From Paraglaciecola psychrophila 170 (GTDB lineage Bacteria; Pseudomonadota; Gammaproteobacteria; Enterobacterales; Alteromonadaceae), in NCBI RefSeq assembly GCF_000347635.1, contig NC_020514.1, forward strand, positions 992,001 to 1,056,000: 64,000 nt of DNA, read 5' to 3'. Every line of letters begins with the position of its first letter. Position 1 is the stretch's first letter. Below, one piece after another: positions 17,798 to 27,675 of the stretch. Both the position numbers and the translations under genes were made by a program. Below the pieces are notes generated by a model. It saw only the letters and a list, made by a program, of their open reading frames with translations. It had not been told where the DNA came from and made no database searches.

Positions 17798-18685
17798 TTA
17801 GCTCTGTGTTTGGTAAAATTGCCTAGCAGTATCAATCTGTTCGCACAAGATAACCACTTCATCCAACATACGCGTGGTCATACGATGTGTTTTGTCGGCA
17901 TTAGGATGAAAGATAAAATTATTTATTACCGCTGGAATATGCTGCCATTGCGGCCAATTAAGCCCATCTGGGCTGTCTGCGCTATGTTGACCTGGTTGAA
18001 TAATAACCTGGGGTAAGGTGACTAGTACTTGTTCGAGCCCAATTGAGGGGTAGTCGTCTTGGGCGTTTGCAAATGGATTACTGGCTCCGCACAACTCGAT
18101 TTGTTGCTGGGGCCATGCTTGGTTTGCCACGGTGCGCAGGGGCCGTGACCATAACTCATAAAACACACTGACTTTACTTTTGTTGGCGTAAGTGTGTTTA
18201 ATTTTTTGAAGTTTTTTCATATATTCTGCAGCTATAATATTGGCCGCGGTTTCTCGACCTGTGACTTTGCCTAACATGATTAATTCTTTCGCCACATCTT
18301 CTAATGTTTGTGGGTGCGAATAAATTATCTTGAGTTGATATTTTTCGAGGCGCGCTAAGTCATCTGCCGGATTGCCAGTTTTCCAAGCAATGATCACATC
18401 AGGTTTAAGTTGAATGATTTTTTCGATTTGTAAACGTGCGTAATTGCCTACCCGCAAAATATCTTCCGCAGCTTTAGGGTAGTCAGCATGGGCGGTGGTA
18501 CCAATGATTTGTTGACCCGCTCCAATTGCATACAATGATTCCACAATATGCGGCGCAAGAGCAATTATGCGTTGTTTTTGAAGTGAGTCATCACTAGTAC
18601 CTTTAGCCACGGATTGGTTGGCATAAAAGCCAACCAAAACGTATAACAACATACTTAAAAAGCGGTCTGTTGTGAGACTCACCAA
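17798..18685 (-). CDS. btuF: Periplasmic cobalamin-binding protein BtuF
   Basis: 295 residues with an N-terminal hydrophobic signal segment (residues about 9-27). The mature part is a class III periplasmic binding protein: RIIALAPHIVESLYAIGAG, GTTAHADYP, LKPDVIIAWKTGNP and a Trp-containing VFYELWSRPLRTVANQAWP region. BtuF delivers cobalamin to BtuCD. It is the last gene of the riboswitch operon and overlaps btuR by 7 bases. Confidence 0.9.
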   Translation of the reverse strand: MVSLTTDRFLSMLLYVLVGFYANQSVAKGTSDDSLQKQRIIALAPHIVESLYAIGAGQQIIGTTAHADYPKAAEDILRVGNYARLQIEKIIQLKPDVIIAWKTGNPADDLARLEKYQLKIIYSHPQTLEDVAKELIMLGKVTGRETAANIIAAEYMKKLQKIKHTYANKSKVSVFYELWSRPLRTVANQAWPQQQIELCGASNPFANAQDDYPSIGLEQVLVTLPQVIIQPGQHSADSPDGLNWPQWQHIPAVINNFIFHPNADKTHRMTTRMLDEVVILCEQIDTARQFYQTQS

Positions 18686-19281
18686 TCAATACCTTTTTGT
18701 GCTTTTATGCCATTGTCGAAAGCATGTTTGACAGGTCTTACTTCGCTGACTGTATCTGCCATTTCGATGATTGAGCGATGGCAAGCGCGGCCAGTGATAA
18801 CCACGTGTTGATCTTTTGGCCTGGCGGTTAACGCAGCCAATACTTCATCCAAATCGATATATTTGTAAGTGACCATGTAGGTAATTTCATCTAACAGCAC
18901 CACATCAATAGACGGGTCTTGCAGTAATTTTTTACTGTGTTCCCAAGCCGCTTGTGCCGCTAGTTTATCCAAGTCTTTGTCTTGGGTTTCCCAAGTAAAA
19001 CCGGTGCCCATTACATGAAATTCCACGCCGTTTTTTTCCAATAAATTGCGTTCACCGCATTCCCAGCCACCTTTGACATATTGCACCACTGAGGCTTTTA
19101 ATCCGTGTCCAACCGCTCGGGCAATGGTACCAAAACCTGAGGTGGACTTGCCTTTGCCGTTGCCGGTAAGCACTAGCAGTAGCCCCTTATCTTCTTGGGC
19201 AGCGGCAATACGTTCGTCTACTTTGGCTTTTTGTTCTTGCATACGCGTTTTATGGCGGTCGTTATCTTTTTCATCAGTCAT
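18679..19281 (-). CDS. btuR: Corrinoid adenosyltransferase BtuR/CobO
   Basis: 200 residues. The P-loop [20 protein letters not shown], the [17 protein letters not shown] segment and [20 protein letters not shown] identify the CobA/BtuR/CobO family, which transfers the adenosyl group of ATP to cob(I)alamin or its precursors. Length is as usual for the family. It overlaps cobQ by 8 bases and btuF by 7, consistent with translational coupling in the operon. Confidence 0.95.
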   Translation of the reverse strand: MTDEKDNDRHKTRMQEQKAKVDERIAAAQEDKGLLLVLTGNGKGKSTSGFGTIARAVGHGLKASVVQYVKGGWECGERNLLEKNGVEFHVMGTGFTWETQDKDLDKLAAQAAWEHSKKLLQDPSIDVVLLDEITYMVTYKYIDLDEVLAALTARPKDQHVVITGRACHRSIIEMADTVSEVRPVKHAFDNGIKAQKGIDW

Positions 19282-20807
19282 GGTGTTTGCTCTTTGTTTG
19301 ATTTGAGATAAATGTGTGTATTTTTTGCCAGTCTAGATGTGCCTTACAGGCATCGGCTAGACGGTCTAATTCATGTTCTTGTTGGCTAGCATAAGTGTCG
19401 ACTTTATCGGTATCTGCACCAGCCCAAGCGGTAATCTGTTGCAACGCTTGTGGTGAGTCGAACATGCCATGTAAATAACTGCCTGCCACTTGGTTATCTG
19501 CGCTGATACAGCCCTCAAGTTGGCCATCATCTAGTTGTCCATTATCTAATAAAGCAAAAGCGTTAAAACCATCCTCTCGTTCAGTGTGTCCAACATGAAT
19601 TTGATAGCCTGACACTGTTACTTCGATACCATTATTGTGAACGTCTGCTTGTAATCTTAATTTACCCTGACTGTGTGTCAGCTGCTTTTCACTGTGTAGT
19701 GTGGTGTGTATGGGCAGATACCCCAGCCCCTTAGATGACCCTATCGTGCCTTCAATCCCTTTGGGGTCGTGGGTGGTTTGCCCTAACATTTGATAACCGC
19801 CACAGATTCCTAATACTTTGCCTGCGTAGCGCAAGTGTCTGGCAATATCTTTATCCCAGCCATGTTTTCTAAGCAGTTCAAGATCTGCTCTAACATCTTT
19901 ACTACCAGGTAAAATAATAAGATCAGCTGCGGATATTCTTTGACCTTGGCGCACAAAGGTCAGTTCAATTTGAGGATGAGCCCGCAGCATATCAAAGTCG
20001 GTATGGTTACTGATCTGCGAAAATACGGGTACCGCAACACGCAAACGTATATCGTCTTGGTCAATCGTTTGATTGGCTTGAATGGCATCTTCTTCGGCGA
20101 GTTGTAAGTCCATTAAGTAAGGCAATACCCCTAAAACCGGTTTATGGGTGCGTTGTTCTAACCAGTCTAAACCACTTTGTAGTAAGGTAATATCCCCACG
20201 AAACTTATTGATCACAAAACCAACGACACGGTTTTGTTCACTTGCCGAAAGTAGTTCTAATGTGCCGACTAAATGGGCACACGCACCACCCTTGTCTATA
20301 TCCGCCACTATGATCACTGGGCAGTTCACTGCTTCGGTAAACCTCATGTTGGCTATATCACCTTCACGCAAATTGATTTCCGCTGGATTACCCGCACCTT
20401 CAACCATGATAACTTGATACTGATTTACTAAACGCTGGTGGGAATCTAGTACCGCTTGCATCGCCACTTTTTTGTAGTCATGATAATCCTGAGCCTGCAT
20501 GTTACTGATGGCTTTACCATGAACAATGACCTGAGCATCGGTATCGCTGCTTGGCTTCAGTAATACTGGATTCATATCAACATGAGGTGCTACACCTGCA
20601 GCTTGTGCTTGTAACGCTTGGGCACGACCTATTTTCACCTCCGTCAGCAGTCACCGCAATATTTAATGCCATGTTTTGTGGTTTAAATGGCGCGACCTGA
20701 TATCCCAAACGTTTTAAACAACGACAAAATCCTGCTACCAACACACTTTTTCCCGCATCGGATGTGGTGCCTTGGATCATCAAAGTGGCGGCTTGAGTGT
20801 GTGTCAT
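19274..20807 (-). CDS. cobQ: Cobyric acid synthase CobQ, apparent +1 frameshift
   Basis: The first about 57 codons ([37 protein letters not shown]) run into a wrong frame at 20632-20635. Removing one base of that four-base run restores [17 protein letters not shown] and the remaining 450 residues: the dethiobiotin-synthetase-like half and a class I glutamine amidotransferase half with the nucleophile Cys in [15 protein letters not shown] and the His near YLHGMFDSP. CobQ amidates adenosylcobyrinic acid a,c-diamide at four positions. It lies 3 bases after cobC and overlaps btuR. The downstream step enzyme CbiB is not in this operon. All else is intact, so a sequencing error is plausible. Confidence 0.85.
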
Positions 20808-20810
20808 GTT

Positions 20811-21461
20811 TTATTCAAAATCTGCTTGTCCGAAATCAGCCGGTAGGCCAATAAAAGCCACGCTTGGTTTAGCGTCTGGGCAGGCAGGAATAATAATACG
20901 GGTCAAACTGGCGTGACCGATTTGTAATTGACTGTACCATTCTCCCGAGCGCCAGTCTGTGGGCAGGATATGCGCCAATATTTGCCTGATAACACCACCG
21001 TGGCATAACACTAAGTTGTTTTGTCCGTGGTGTTGTTTGCACAGTGACTGCCAACTTGATACGACTCTATTATGAAACGTTTCTAGAGATTCACCCTGAG
21101 GCGGCGTATTGTGGTCTGGAGCTTGCCAGAATGAGGTCATTAAAGGCCATTGCTGAGAATGATCATCAAATTCAATTCCGTCCCACTCACCAAAATCACA
21201 TTCTTGCATACCTGACTCAACTTGCAATGTTAGCTGGTTATCAGAGGCGAGTTCCTTAGCAAAATCATGGCATCTCCTTAAGGGAGAGGTAATGATATTG
21301 TCCAGATTGTACATACGACTAGTTTGGAGATGCATCTGTTGCCACCCATCTCGACTTAAAGCCACGTCAGTTCGACCATACAAAGCTGGTGGGCCATCAA
21401 TCTGACCATGACGCACTAGGTCGAACTGGGTGACGTTTGACTCGTTTACATCGTCTGTCAT
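20811..21461 (-). CDS. cobC: Alpha-ribazole phosphatase-like histidine phosphatase CobC
   Basis: 216 residues of the histidine phosphatase superfamily. It shows FDLVRHGQIDG with the RHG catalytic core, ITSPLRRCHDFAKEL, ECDFGEWDG and the second catalytic His in LVLCHGGVIRQILAH. CobC removes the phosphate from alpha-ribazole phosphate or adenosylcobalamin phosphate in lower-ligand assembly. It overlaps cobU by 4 bases. Assignment within this broad family rests on the operon. Confidence 0.88.
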   Translation of the reverse strand: MTDDVNESNVTQFDLVRHGQIDGPPALYGRTDVALSRDGWQQMHLQTSRMYNLDNIITSPLRRCHDFAKELASDNQLTLQVESGMQECDFGEWDGIEFDDHSQQWPLMTSFWQAPDHNTPPQGESLETFHNRVVSSWQSLCKQHHGQNNLVLCHGGVIRQILAHILPTDWRSGEWYSQLQIGHASLTRIIIPACPDAKPSVAFIGLPADFGQADFE

Positions 21462-21994
21462 TTTGATGTGTTTTTTAAGGCAATAGGCAAACCTGCTGCA
21501 ATAAAGGTCACTTTATCCACTCGGGCTGCCAAAGCTTGATTCAACCAACCTGCTTGATCGACAAACTGACGACTGGCTTCTCCCAAAGGTATGATGCCTA
21601 ACCCAACCTCGTTGGACACTAAAAAGATGTCACACTTACAGGCTTGAAGGGCGTCGAGCAATTCACTGAAGAGGATTTTGAAATTTTGTCCAGGGTACTC
21701 AAATAATTGATTATTCAGCCACAAAGTTAAACAATCAATCAATAAAATTTGCTCAGGTAAATATTCGGTTTCTGCTAAAAGTAAGTTGAGATCCATTGGC
21801 ACCTCAGCCAAGCGCCAATAGTCAGGGCGTTCAGCTTCATGATAAGCAATTCTTTGTGCCATTTCAGGATCGCTGGCCGTAGCCGTAGCAACAAACGTAA
21901 CCGGTAAACCTGTTTTTTCGCTTAGCAGCAGCACTTGCTCTAAAGCAAAACGTGATTTGCCCGAACGAGCTCCGCCTAGTACCAGATGTATCAT
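21458..21994 (-). CDS. cobU: Adenosylcobinamide kinase/guanylyltransferase CobU
   Basis: 178 residues, the normal CobU size. The P-loop LVLGGARSGKSRFALEQ opens the protein. VTFVATATASDPEMAQRIAY contains the region preceding the guanylylated His (here in YHEAERPDYW), and LIDCLTLWLNN and LVSNEVGLGIIP complete the family signature. CobU phosphorylates adenosylcobinamide and then forms adenosylcobinamide-GDP. It lies between cobS and cobC in the operon. Confidence 0.95.
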   Translation of the reverse strand: MIHLVLGGARSGKSRFALEQVLLLSEKTGLPVTFVATATASDPEMAQRIAYHEAERPDYWRLAEVPMDLNLLLAETEYLPEQILLIDCLTLWLNNQLFEYPGQNFKILFSELLDALQACKCDIFLVSNEVGLGIIPLGEASRQFVDQAGWLNQALAARVDKVTFIAAGLPIALKNTSK

Positions 21995-22016
21995 GTGTTG
22001 ACTCCTTTTTTTATTA

Positions 22017-22793
22017 TTATATGTTCGACAAAATTATGAGGTAAATCAGTAATTCTTGTAGTTGTTGTGCTGTGCCTAAGCAATCTCCGGTATAACCACT
22101 GATATGTTTGTTAATCCAAAATCGCAGCCAATATCTTAATATTAAGCAACCTACTAACAAGTAAATAGTTGTTAAAAAAGGTAACAAAATGCAAGCTGCT
22201 GCCCCTGTTATGACAACGAAGTTCAAATTTTTTGGGCTAAAAGGTTTGGCAAGCGTCTCGCTTTTACTGTCACTACCGGGAACGTGATTGGATATGTAAT
22301 ACATGTCTTGCACTAAGCTAATCGCCATAGCTCGAGATAAGGGATAAGCGACTAATAAGCTAATAACAAGCATACCTTGATTGGCAAGGGTGCTAAGTAG
22401 CATAAATTTGCTAAGTAATGCCATGACTAAGGCACAAGTACCATAAGTGCCAATTCGGCTGTCTTTCATAATGGTCAACTTATGCTGTTGTGTATAACCA
22501 CCAAAAAAACTGTCAAAGGTGTCTGCTATGCCATCTTCGTGTAATGCGCCTGTCATCAGTAGGCTAAGTATGATTAACAAACACAGGGCTGGTGAGCTGC
22601 CAACCAATGGCTGAATGACGACATAGACAGCCACTAGGATTACTGCCAGTAGCCAACCCACTAATGGGAAGTAGCGAGTTGCCCTGCGCATTTTACTGGG
22701 GCTGTATTGAATATTTTTAGCCATCGGCAGGCGACTAAAAAAACTCAGCGCCAGCAAAAATAAGTTTAACTGATAGTTAAGCCATGTTTTCAT
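22017..22793 (-). CDS. cobS: Adenosylcobinamide-GDP ribazoletransferase CobS
   Basis: About 258 residues of a polytopic membrane protein. It shows FFSRLPM near the N-terminus, FPLVGWLLAVILVAVYV, the metal-binding ALHEDGIADTFDSFFGGYT motif and IGTYGTCALVMALLSKF, all typical of CobS, which joins the activated corrinoid to alpha-ribazole. I place the start at ATG 22793; an upstream in-frame start would overlap cobT by about 59 bases without support. Confidence 0.93.
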   Translation of the reverse strand: MKTWLNYQLNLFLLALSFFSRLPMAKNIQYSPSKMRRATRYFPLVGWLLAVILVAVYVVIQPLVGSSPALCLLIILSLLMTGALHEDGIADTFDSFFGGYTQQHKLTIMKDSRIGTYGTCALVMALLSKFMLLSTLANQGMLVISLLVAYPLSRAMAISLVQDMYYISNHVPGSDSKSETLAKPFSPKNLNFVVITGAAACILLPFLTTIYLLVGCLILRYWLRFWINKHISGYTGDCLGTAQQLQELLIYLIILSNI

Positions 22794-22803
22794 TATTGCT
22801 GAC

Positions 22804-23898
22804 TCATACAGTGACTTGTGCACTGTCAAAAGTCGCCATATTGGTATAAAAATTGGCTGCAACTTTAAGTAAAGGTACCGCTAAAGCTGCACCGGTACCT
22901 TCACCTAAACGTAAACCCAAATCTAATAATGGTGTGGCATTAAGTTCTTTGAGTAATAGTTGATGGGCATTTTCTGCTGAACAATGAGCAAACAGCATAA
23001 ATTGTTGTACCTGTGGCGCAATACGAGTGGCAATCAAAGCCGCAATCGAGACAATAAAGCCATCGACTAATATGTTTTTACCGGCGCTAGCAGTGGCCAG
23101 CATAGCCCCCACTATTTGGCCAATTTCAAAGCCACCGACTTCTACTAATGCAGATTGTGGATCTAACGTATCACTTGCATATCGTTGTTGGACTCGCTGA
23201 AGAGCAAGGTCGATAAGGTGGATTTTTTTATTTAATTGTTCTGATGTAATGCCTGTTCCGATCCCTGTGGTTTGCTGGGCGGGTAAACCGGTTAAAACAC
23301 TCAACAGGGCTGATGCGGCACTAGTATTGCCAATCCCCATCTCACCAAAACCCAATACGTTAGTGCCTGTTTGTAATTGTTGTACAGCGGCTTGTTGACC
23401 CATAAATAAACATTGTTCAGCTTGAACATGTGTCATGGCAGGTTTGATAGAAAAGTCAGCTGTGCCTGAGGCAATAGACTGATTAATTAACATAGGATGC
23501 GGTGTTTCTATTGGCTGTAACATGCCAGCATCAATGATTTTAATCTGTATATCTAAGGTGTAACAAAAACAATTAATAGCCGCGCCGCCTGCTAAAAAGT
23601 TTGCCACCATTTGCCTAGTCACTTCACTGGACGCGATACTCACACCGTTTTGTGCAATGCCGTGGTCGGCTGCAAAAATCATAATGGTGGGGTGGTTTAT
23701 TTCAATATATTGGTAATTGCCTGAATGATACCCTTGAGTAAGGCTTAACTTTTTAGCGATACTTTCAAGCTGACCTAAGGCGCCGATGGGTTTGGTTTTA
23801 GTGTCGATGTGATGTTGAATGTCAGGTAACTGAGCGTGATCCAGTTGTGGAATATTCCAATATTCAGATGTAAAAACCGGATGTTGAGGTGTGTGCAT
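22804..23898 (-). CDS. cobT: Nicotinate-nucleotide--dimethylbenzimidazole phosphoribosyltransferase CobT
   Basis: 364 residues. TKPIGALGQLESIAKKL, MIFAADHGIAQNGVS, GFGEMGIGNTSAASALL and the catalytic Glu in LDLGLRLGEGTGAALAVPLL mark the CobT family. The enzyme activates the lower-ligand base, usually dimethylbenzimidazole, as alpha-ribazole phosphate. It precedes cobS by 10 bases and follows btuC after 47 bases in the operon. Confidence 0.95.
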   Translation of the reverse strand: MHTPQHPVFTSEYWNIPQLDHAQLPDIQHHIDTKTKPIGALGQLESIAKKLSLTQGYHSGNYQYIEINHPTIMIFAADHGIAQNGVSIASSEVTRQMVANFLAGGAAINCFCYTLDIQIKIIDAGMLQPIETPHPMLINQSIASGTADFSIKPAMTHVQAEQCLFMGQQAAVQQLQTGTNVLGFGEMGIGNTSAASALLSVLTGLPAQQTTGIGTGITSEQLNKKIHLIDLALQRVQQRYASDTLDPQSALVEVGGFEIGQIVGAMLATASAGKNILVDGFIVSIAALIATRIAPQVQQFMLFAHCSAENAHQLLLKELNATPLLDLGLRLGEGTGAALAVPLLKVAANFYTNMATFDSAQVTV

Positions 23899-23945
23899 AC
23901 TCTTCGGATTACCTTTTAACTGTTTAACTGGCTAATAGCGGCTTG

Positions 23946-24974
23946 CTAACTGCGTTTTTGGCTCATTACGATTAGAAAAAACACACTGCCAATAGCAGAG
24001 GTGATAATGCCAATGGGAATTTCTTGATTGGGCAGTGCCACACGCGCCAACACATCAACCCACACCATAAAACATCCTCCGAGTAACACGCAGCCTATGG
24101 TGACGATACGGCTGGTAACGCCCAACCAACTTCTAACGATATGTGGGATCATCAAACCAACAAAACCTATACCACCACAGTAAGACACAATGCAGGCGGT
24201 GAGAGCGGCACAAATTGCCAGTGATAAAACCCGTAAACGAGCGACCTGTACGCCTAATGTTTTAGCGTTCTCATCGCCAAGTAAAAGTGCGTCCATATGC
24301 CTGCCATAAAGTAACAATATTGCCACGCTCACCACCACTACCGGCAGCATTACCCAGGCATACCAGATTTCTACTCGGGCTAGGCTGCCCATTAGCCAAA
24401 AAATCACTTTGTTGGCGGCAAAAGGTTCGCCTAAAAACAATAAAAAATGACTCAGTGCACTGAGCATAAAAGACACGGCTATGCCTGCCAGCAACATATG
24501 TTCGGTTTTGCTGCCAAAGGTTTTTGACACCAAAATTTGTACCAAAAATACCGAGAACAATGCGCCTAAAAAAGCAGCAAAAGGTAAGGCCAATGAAAAT
24601 GATAAATCAGGAAATATTTGCATCAGCCCAATTTGCTCAGCTAACTTGCTGTCAAATAGCAAAGTGGCAATACTGGCACCTAATCCGGCACCGGATACCA
24701 CACCAAATAAATAAGGGTCGGCTAAACCATTGCGGGTGATATTTTGCAAAGTGGCGCCCGCTACTGCTAACCCAGCGCCGACTAAAAACCCAACAAATAC
24801 TCTGGGCGCACGAATTTCCCAAAAAATCATATTGTTCACAGGGTCTTGGCAACCCTGGGTTATACAATGAATGAGCTGACTATTAGATAAATCTGCGGCG
24901 CCAAAGAACAGTGCACCAATAGGTGATGCAAACACGAGTACACATAAAATTATCCATTTTTTATTCATATTCAC
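23946..24974 (-). CDS. btuC: Cobalamin ABC transporter permease BtuC
   Basis: 342 residues of the FecCD family with about ten membrane helices. Family segments include EIRAPRVFVGFLVGAGLAVA, GLADPYLFGVVSGAGLGAS, GGIGFVGLMIPHIVRSW and ALPNQEIPIGIITSAIGSVF, which contains the ATPase-coupling region. Operon position with btuD (4-base overlap) and btuF under a cobalamin riboswitch supports the cobalamin specificity, which the family alone would not settle. Confidence 0.92.
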   Translation of the reverse strand: MNMNKKWIILCVLVFASPIGALFFGAADLSNSQLIHCITQGCQDPVNNMIFWEIRAPRVFVGFLVGAGLAVAGATLQNITRNGLADPYLFGVVSGAGLGASIATLLFDSKLAEQIGLMQIFPDLSFSLALPFAAFLGALFSVFLVQILVSKTFGSKTEHMLLAGIAVSFMLSALSHFLLFLGEPFAANKVIFWLMGSLARVEIWYAWVMLPVVVVSVAILLLYGRHMDALLLGDENAKTLGVQVARLRVLSLAICAALTACIVSYCGGIGFVGLMIPHIVRSWLGVTSRIVTIGCVLLGGCFMVWVDVLARVALPNQEIPIGIITSAIGSVFFLIVMSQKRS

Positions 24975-25816
24975 GGTTTCTCAATAGACTGTGGCAAGTC
25001 TATTTCAAGTTCATCAGGTGGATAAAAGTCAACTCGAAATACCGCATTGTTAGTGTCATGTCTTATTTGGCAAGGGATCTTAAATACTTGTTCTAAGCGT
25101 TGTGAGGTAAGCACCTGTTCAGGCGGACCTTGCGCGACCATTTCACCTTGGTCTAATAAGCACAGATGGTCACAATAATTAGCCGCTAAATTTAAGTCAT
25201 GTAGACTCATGACCACTGTGATATTAAGCTTATGCGCTAGGGAGCGCAGCAACTTAAGCACCTGGTGCTGATAATATATATCCAGATGATTAACCGGTTC
25301 GTCTAGAACAATCAGTGCGGCTTTTTGCACTAAGGCGCGGGCAATTAAACCTCGCTGTTGTTCGCCACCAGATAAGGAATTAAAACTTTGATGAACTTTG
25401 TTATCCAGTCCTACCCGGGATATGGCATCGCTGATACTTTTGTCGTCTTCGGGGGTTTGTCTACTGAGCAATGACTTGTGAGGTAACAGGCCCATTCGCA
25501 CTATTTGGTATAGGTCTAAAGCAAAGACACTTTCGTTTAGCTGATTCACTACTGCGATTTGTTTTGCCAAAGACATAGGATCGTAATCTGTTAGGGTTTT
25601 ATTATCCCAACTGACACTATGATGACTGGCTACTTGCCCTGATAGCATTTTAAGTAAGCTGGTTTTCCCCGCACCATTTGGGCCTAACACCCCCATGACT
25701 TTGCCTGAGCCAACATTAAGACACACATCAGACAATATCTGCTGTTGACCTATTTTTAGATTTACATTGTTGGCAACAAGGGAGCAGGGGTTAGACATGC
25801 ACGGACTCACACTCAC
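24971..25816 (-). CDS. btuD: Cobalamin ABC transporter ATPase BtuD
   Basis: 281 residues. Walker A is GVLGPNGAGKTSLLKMLSG, the ABC signature is FNSLSGGEQQRGLIARALVQ, and Walker B is LIVLDEPVNHLDI, with the switch His in VVMSLHDLNLAANYC. It is the first gene of the leftward operon, about 170 bases after the riboswitch. It powers import of corrinoids by BtuC. Confidence 0.93.
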   Translation of the reverse strand: MSVSPCMSNPCSLVANNVNLKIGQQQILSDVCLNVGSGKVMGVLGPNGAGKTSLLKMLSGQVASHHSVSWDNKTLTDYDPMSLAKQIAVVNQLNESVFALDLYQIVRMGLLPHKSLLSRQTPEDDKSISDAISRVGLDNKVHQSFNSLSGGEQQRGLIARALVQKAALIVLDEPVNHLDIYYQHQVLKLLRSLAHKLNITVVMSLHDLNLAANYCDHLCLLDQGEMVAQGPPEQVLTSQRLEQVFKIPCQIRHDTNNAVFRVDFYPPDELEIDLPQSIEKP

Positions 25817-25984
25817 ACGTAAGAATTAGAATAACATTCACAATCAAAGTGTTGACTCAAATAGCGAGAGCAGGGAAACACATCAAAAAACAGCATGAAA
25901 GCTGTAAAAATAAAATGTTATCCGTGTGTTCCCGCACGAAAATTTAAAGAGTATCTTGAATTAGGTTAGCTACTTCAAGATTGT

Positions 25985-26110
25985 ATAAGGCTGGTATCTG
26001 ACTGACGTGTTATATAAACGTTTACAGTTGCGGGTACAGTTTTGGATTTTCACCAAATTCCCAATTATTTGGGTGTTTATTGCGAGCAATATCAACCCAA
26101 AACCTTATTT
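25985..26110 (-). promoter_or_regulatory. Cobalamin riboswitch of the btuDC-cob operon
   Basis: On the minus strand the region reads GGGAATTTGGTGAAAATCC, then CTGTACCCGCAACTGTAAACG, then GTCAGATACCAGCCTT as a B12-box variant. The order and spacing fit the cobalamin riboswitch. It lies about 170 bases before btuD, and the interval contains a GC-rich short stem near 25920-25938 followed by a T-rich tract, a possible expression-platform terminator. The stretch 26111-26402 on its other side holds no recognisable gene. Confidence 0.9.
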
Positions 26111-26402
26111 ATAGGCGACGAATATAGCAAGTAAGTGAATGGGATTCGAGGGGTAATTGGTTTGATATGGTGTTTTATGCCCTAGCGGGCACTCGCATCC
26201 TTTTGACCTGCTAATTTTTAGGACACTTTACCGGTGGCTAATCATAATACCACCCGTGGTAGTTTCGACCAGAATGACAGTTCAAATCTTGATAATTATG
26301 TAGCCGTTTACCTATTTCGTCGCATAGTACTCCATCAGTAGATACATCAAAACGTCATAATTACATGCCATGATTAGGGATTATCATTGTGAGCGTTAGA
26401 CT

Positions 26403-27515
26403 ATGTTAGCAACAATACAGTTTGATTCGATTAAAACCCGTTTAATCATTATTATCGCGGTGTGTTTGTTGGGAATGCTAGTGTTGGTTGGTAACCAAAT
26501 TTATAACACTGACAGGTTAATTAACCTCAATAGTCAAAGTAAACAGTTACTTAATTTAAGTCATGAGTTACTGCAATTACGTCGTCATGAAAAAGACTTT
26601 TTATTACGCCGAGACCCTCAATATGTGGATAAGTTTAGAATACGAGCCGAAGGTTTTTCTCATCAGATCACCCAGTTAAATCCTATGTTTGCCAAGCTAG
26701 GTGACAGCGACACCTTATTTGATGAACTCAGTCTTAGTTTTACTCAGTATCGCACGCAATTTTTTTCGTTGGTCAGTTTACAAACTCAAATTGGACTAGA
26801 TGAAAATAGTGGCCTTCAAGGGCGTTTTCGTCAGGCCACTCATAGTTTAGAAGAGCAATTGCAACGGTCCAATCAAACTGATTTACAAGTACTTATGCTA
26901 CAAATGCGCCGTAGCGAGAAAGATTTTTTACTCCGTAAACATTTAGATTATGTTGAACGTGAGACACTATTTTACCAACAATTATCCTTAGCCATCACTC
27001 AAAGCAACCTGATTAATGTTCAGCTACAACAACCCTTATTGGACATTTACCAGAACAGCTTTTTGCAGTTAGTATCGGCTTATCAAACTATTGGCTTAGA
27101 TCATACTCTGGGTTTACAAGGTAAGTTTCGCGAGCAAGCCCACACACTGGAAGAACAATTAACTAGGGTGAATAGTAAACTGGCAGTCCTCATTAATATT
27201 GCTGAAGAAAGGGTTGAGCGTATCAGCTTGTTGATTATGACAATTACCACTTTGGTATTAGTTACGTTATTGATTAAAAGTTATATTACCTTTCAACGGG
27301 CTTTCTTAAATTTTGTAATGTTTTTCTATCGATGCAAACGAGAATATCAGCATATGGATAGCAAAAAACTGGGGTTCTCAGAGTTTAAATATTTAGCCAC
27401 CATCGCCAACGAAATGATCGACGCCCGTTGCGATATCGAGCGTCAGCTGCAAGCGGCCAATAAGCATATTGCTGAATTAGAAAAAGTGAATGGTGGCAGC
27501 GCTAAGGCCCAGTGA
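26403..27515 (+). CDS. Membrane sensor with HBM-type ligand domain, no output domain
   Basis: 370 residues. TM1 (residues about 14-31, LIIIIAVCLLGMLVLVG) and TM2 (about 275-295) enclose a periplasmic helical domain. The motif LRRHEKDFLLRRDPQYVDKF near residue 57 recurs as MRRSEKDFLLRKHLDYVE near residue 175, and GLDENSGLQGRFRQATHSLE recurs as GLDHTLGLQGKFREQAHTLE. This doubled four-helix layout is that of the helical bimodular (HBM) sensor domains of chemoreceptors and some histidine kinases. The cytoplasmic tail of about 75 residues ends in a coiled coil and has no methyl-accepting, kinase or GGDEF domain. It may be truncated or act through a partner. An RBS is not obvious. Confidence 0.75.
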   Translation: MLATIQFDSIKTRLIIIIAVCLLGMLVLVGNQIYNTDRLINLNSQSKQLLNLSHELLQLRRHEKDFLLRRDPQYVDKFRIRAEGFSHQITQLNPMFAKLGDSDTLFDELSLSFTQYRTQFFSLVSLQTQIGLDENSGLQGRFRQATHSLEEQLQRSNQTDLQVLMLQMRRSEKDFLLRKHLDYVERETLFYQQLSLAITQSNLINVQLQQPLLDIYQNSFLQLVSAYQTIGLDHTLGLQGKFREQAHTLEEQLTRVNSKLAVLINIAEERVERISLLIMTITTLVLVTLLIKSYITFQRAFLNFVMFFYRCKREYQHMDSKKLGFSEFKYLATIANEMIDARCDIERQLQAANKHIAELEKVNGGSAKAQ

Positions 27516-27675
27516 ACTGTTAGTTAACCTGAACTTGGATTACTTTTTACTACTACAAGGCCTTTTCATCTGCCCAGAGAACGAGTGATAGTGTAGTGTT
27601 AGATAATTAAGTATTAACAAACAGTTATTGCATGATTTTTGATTGCTTTGCTGGTTATTTGACGGAACGTTAGGC

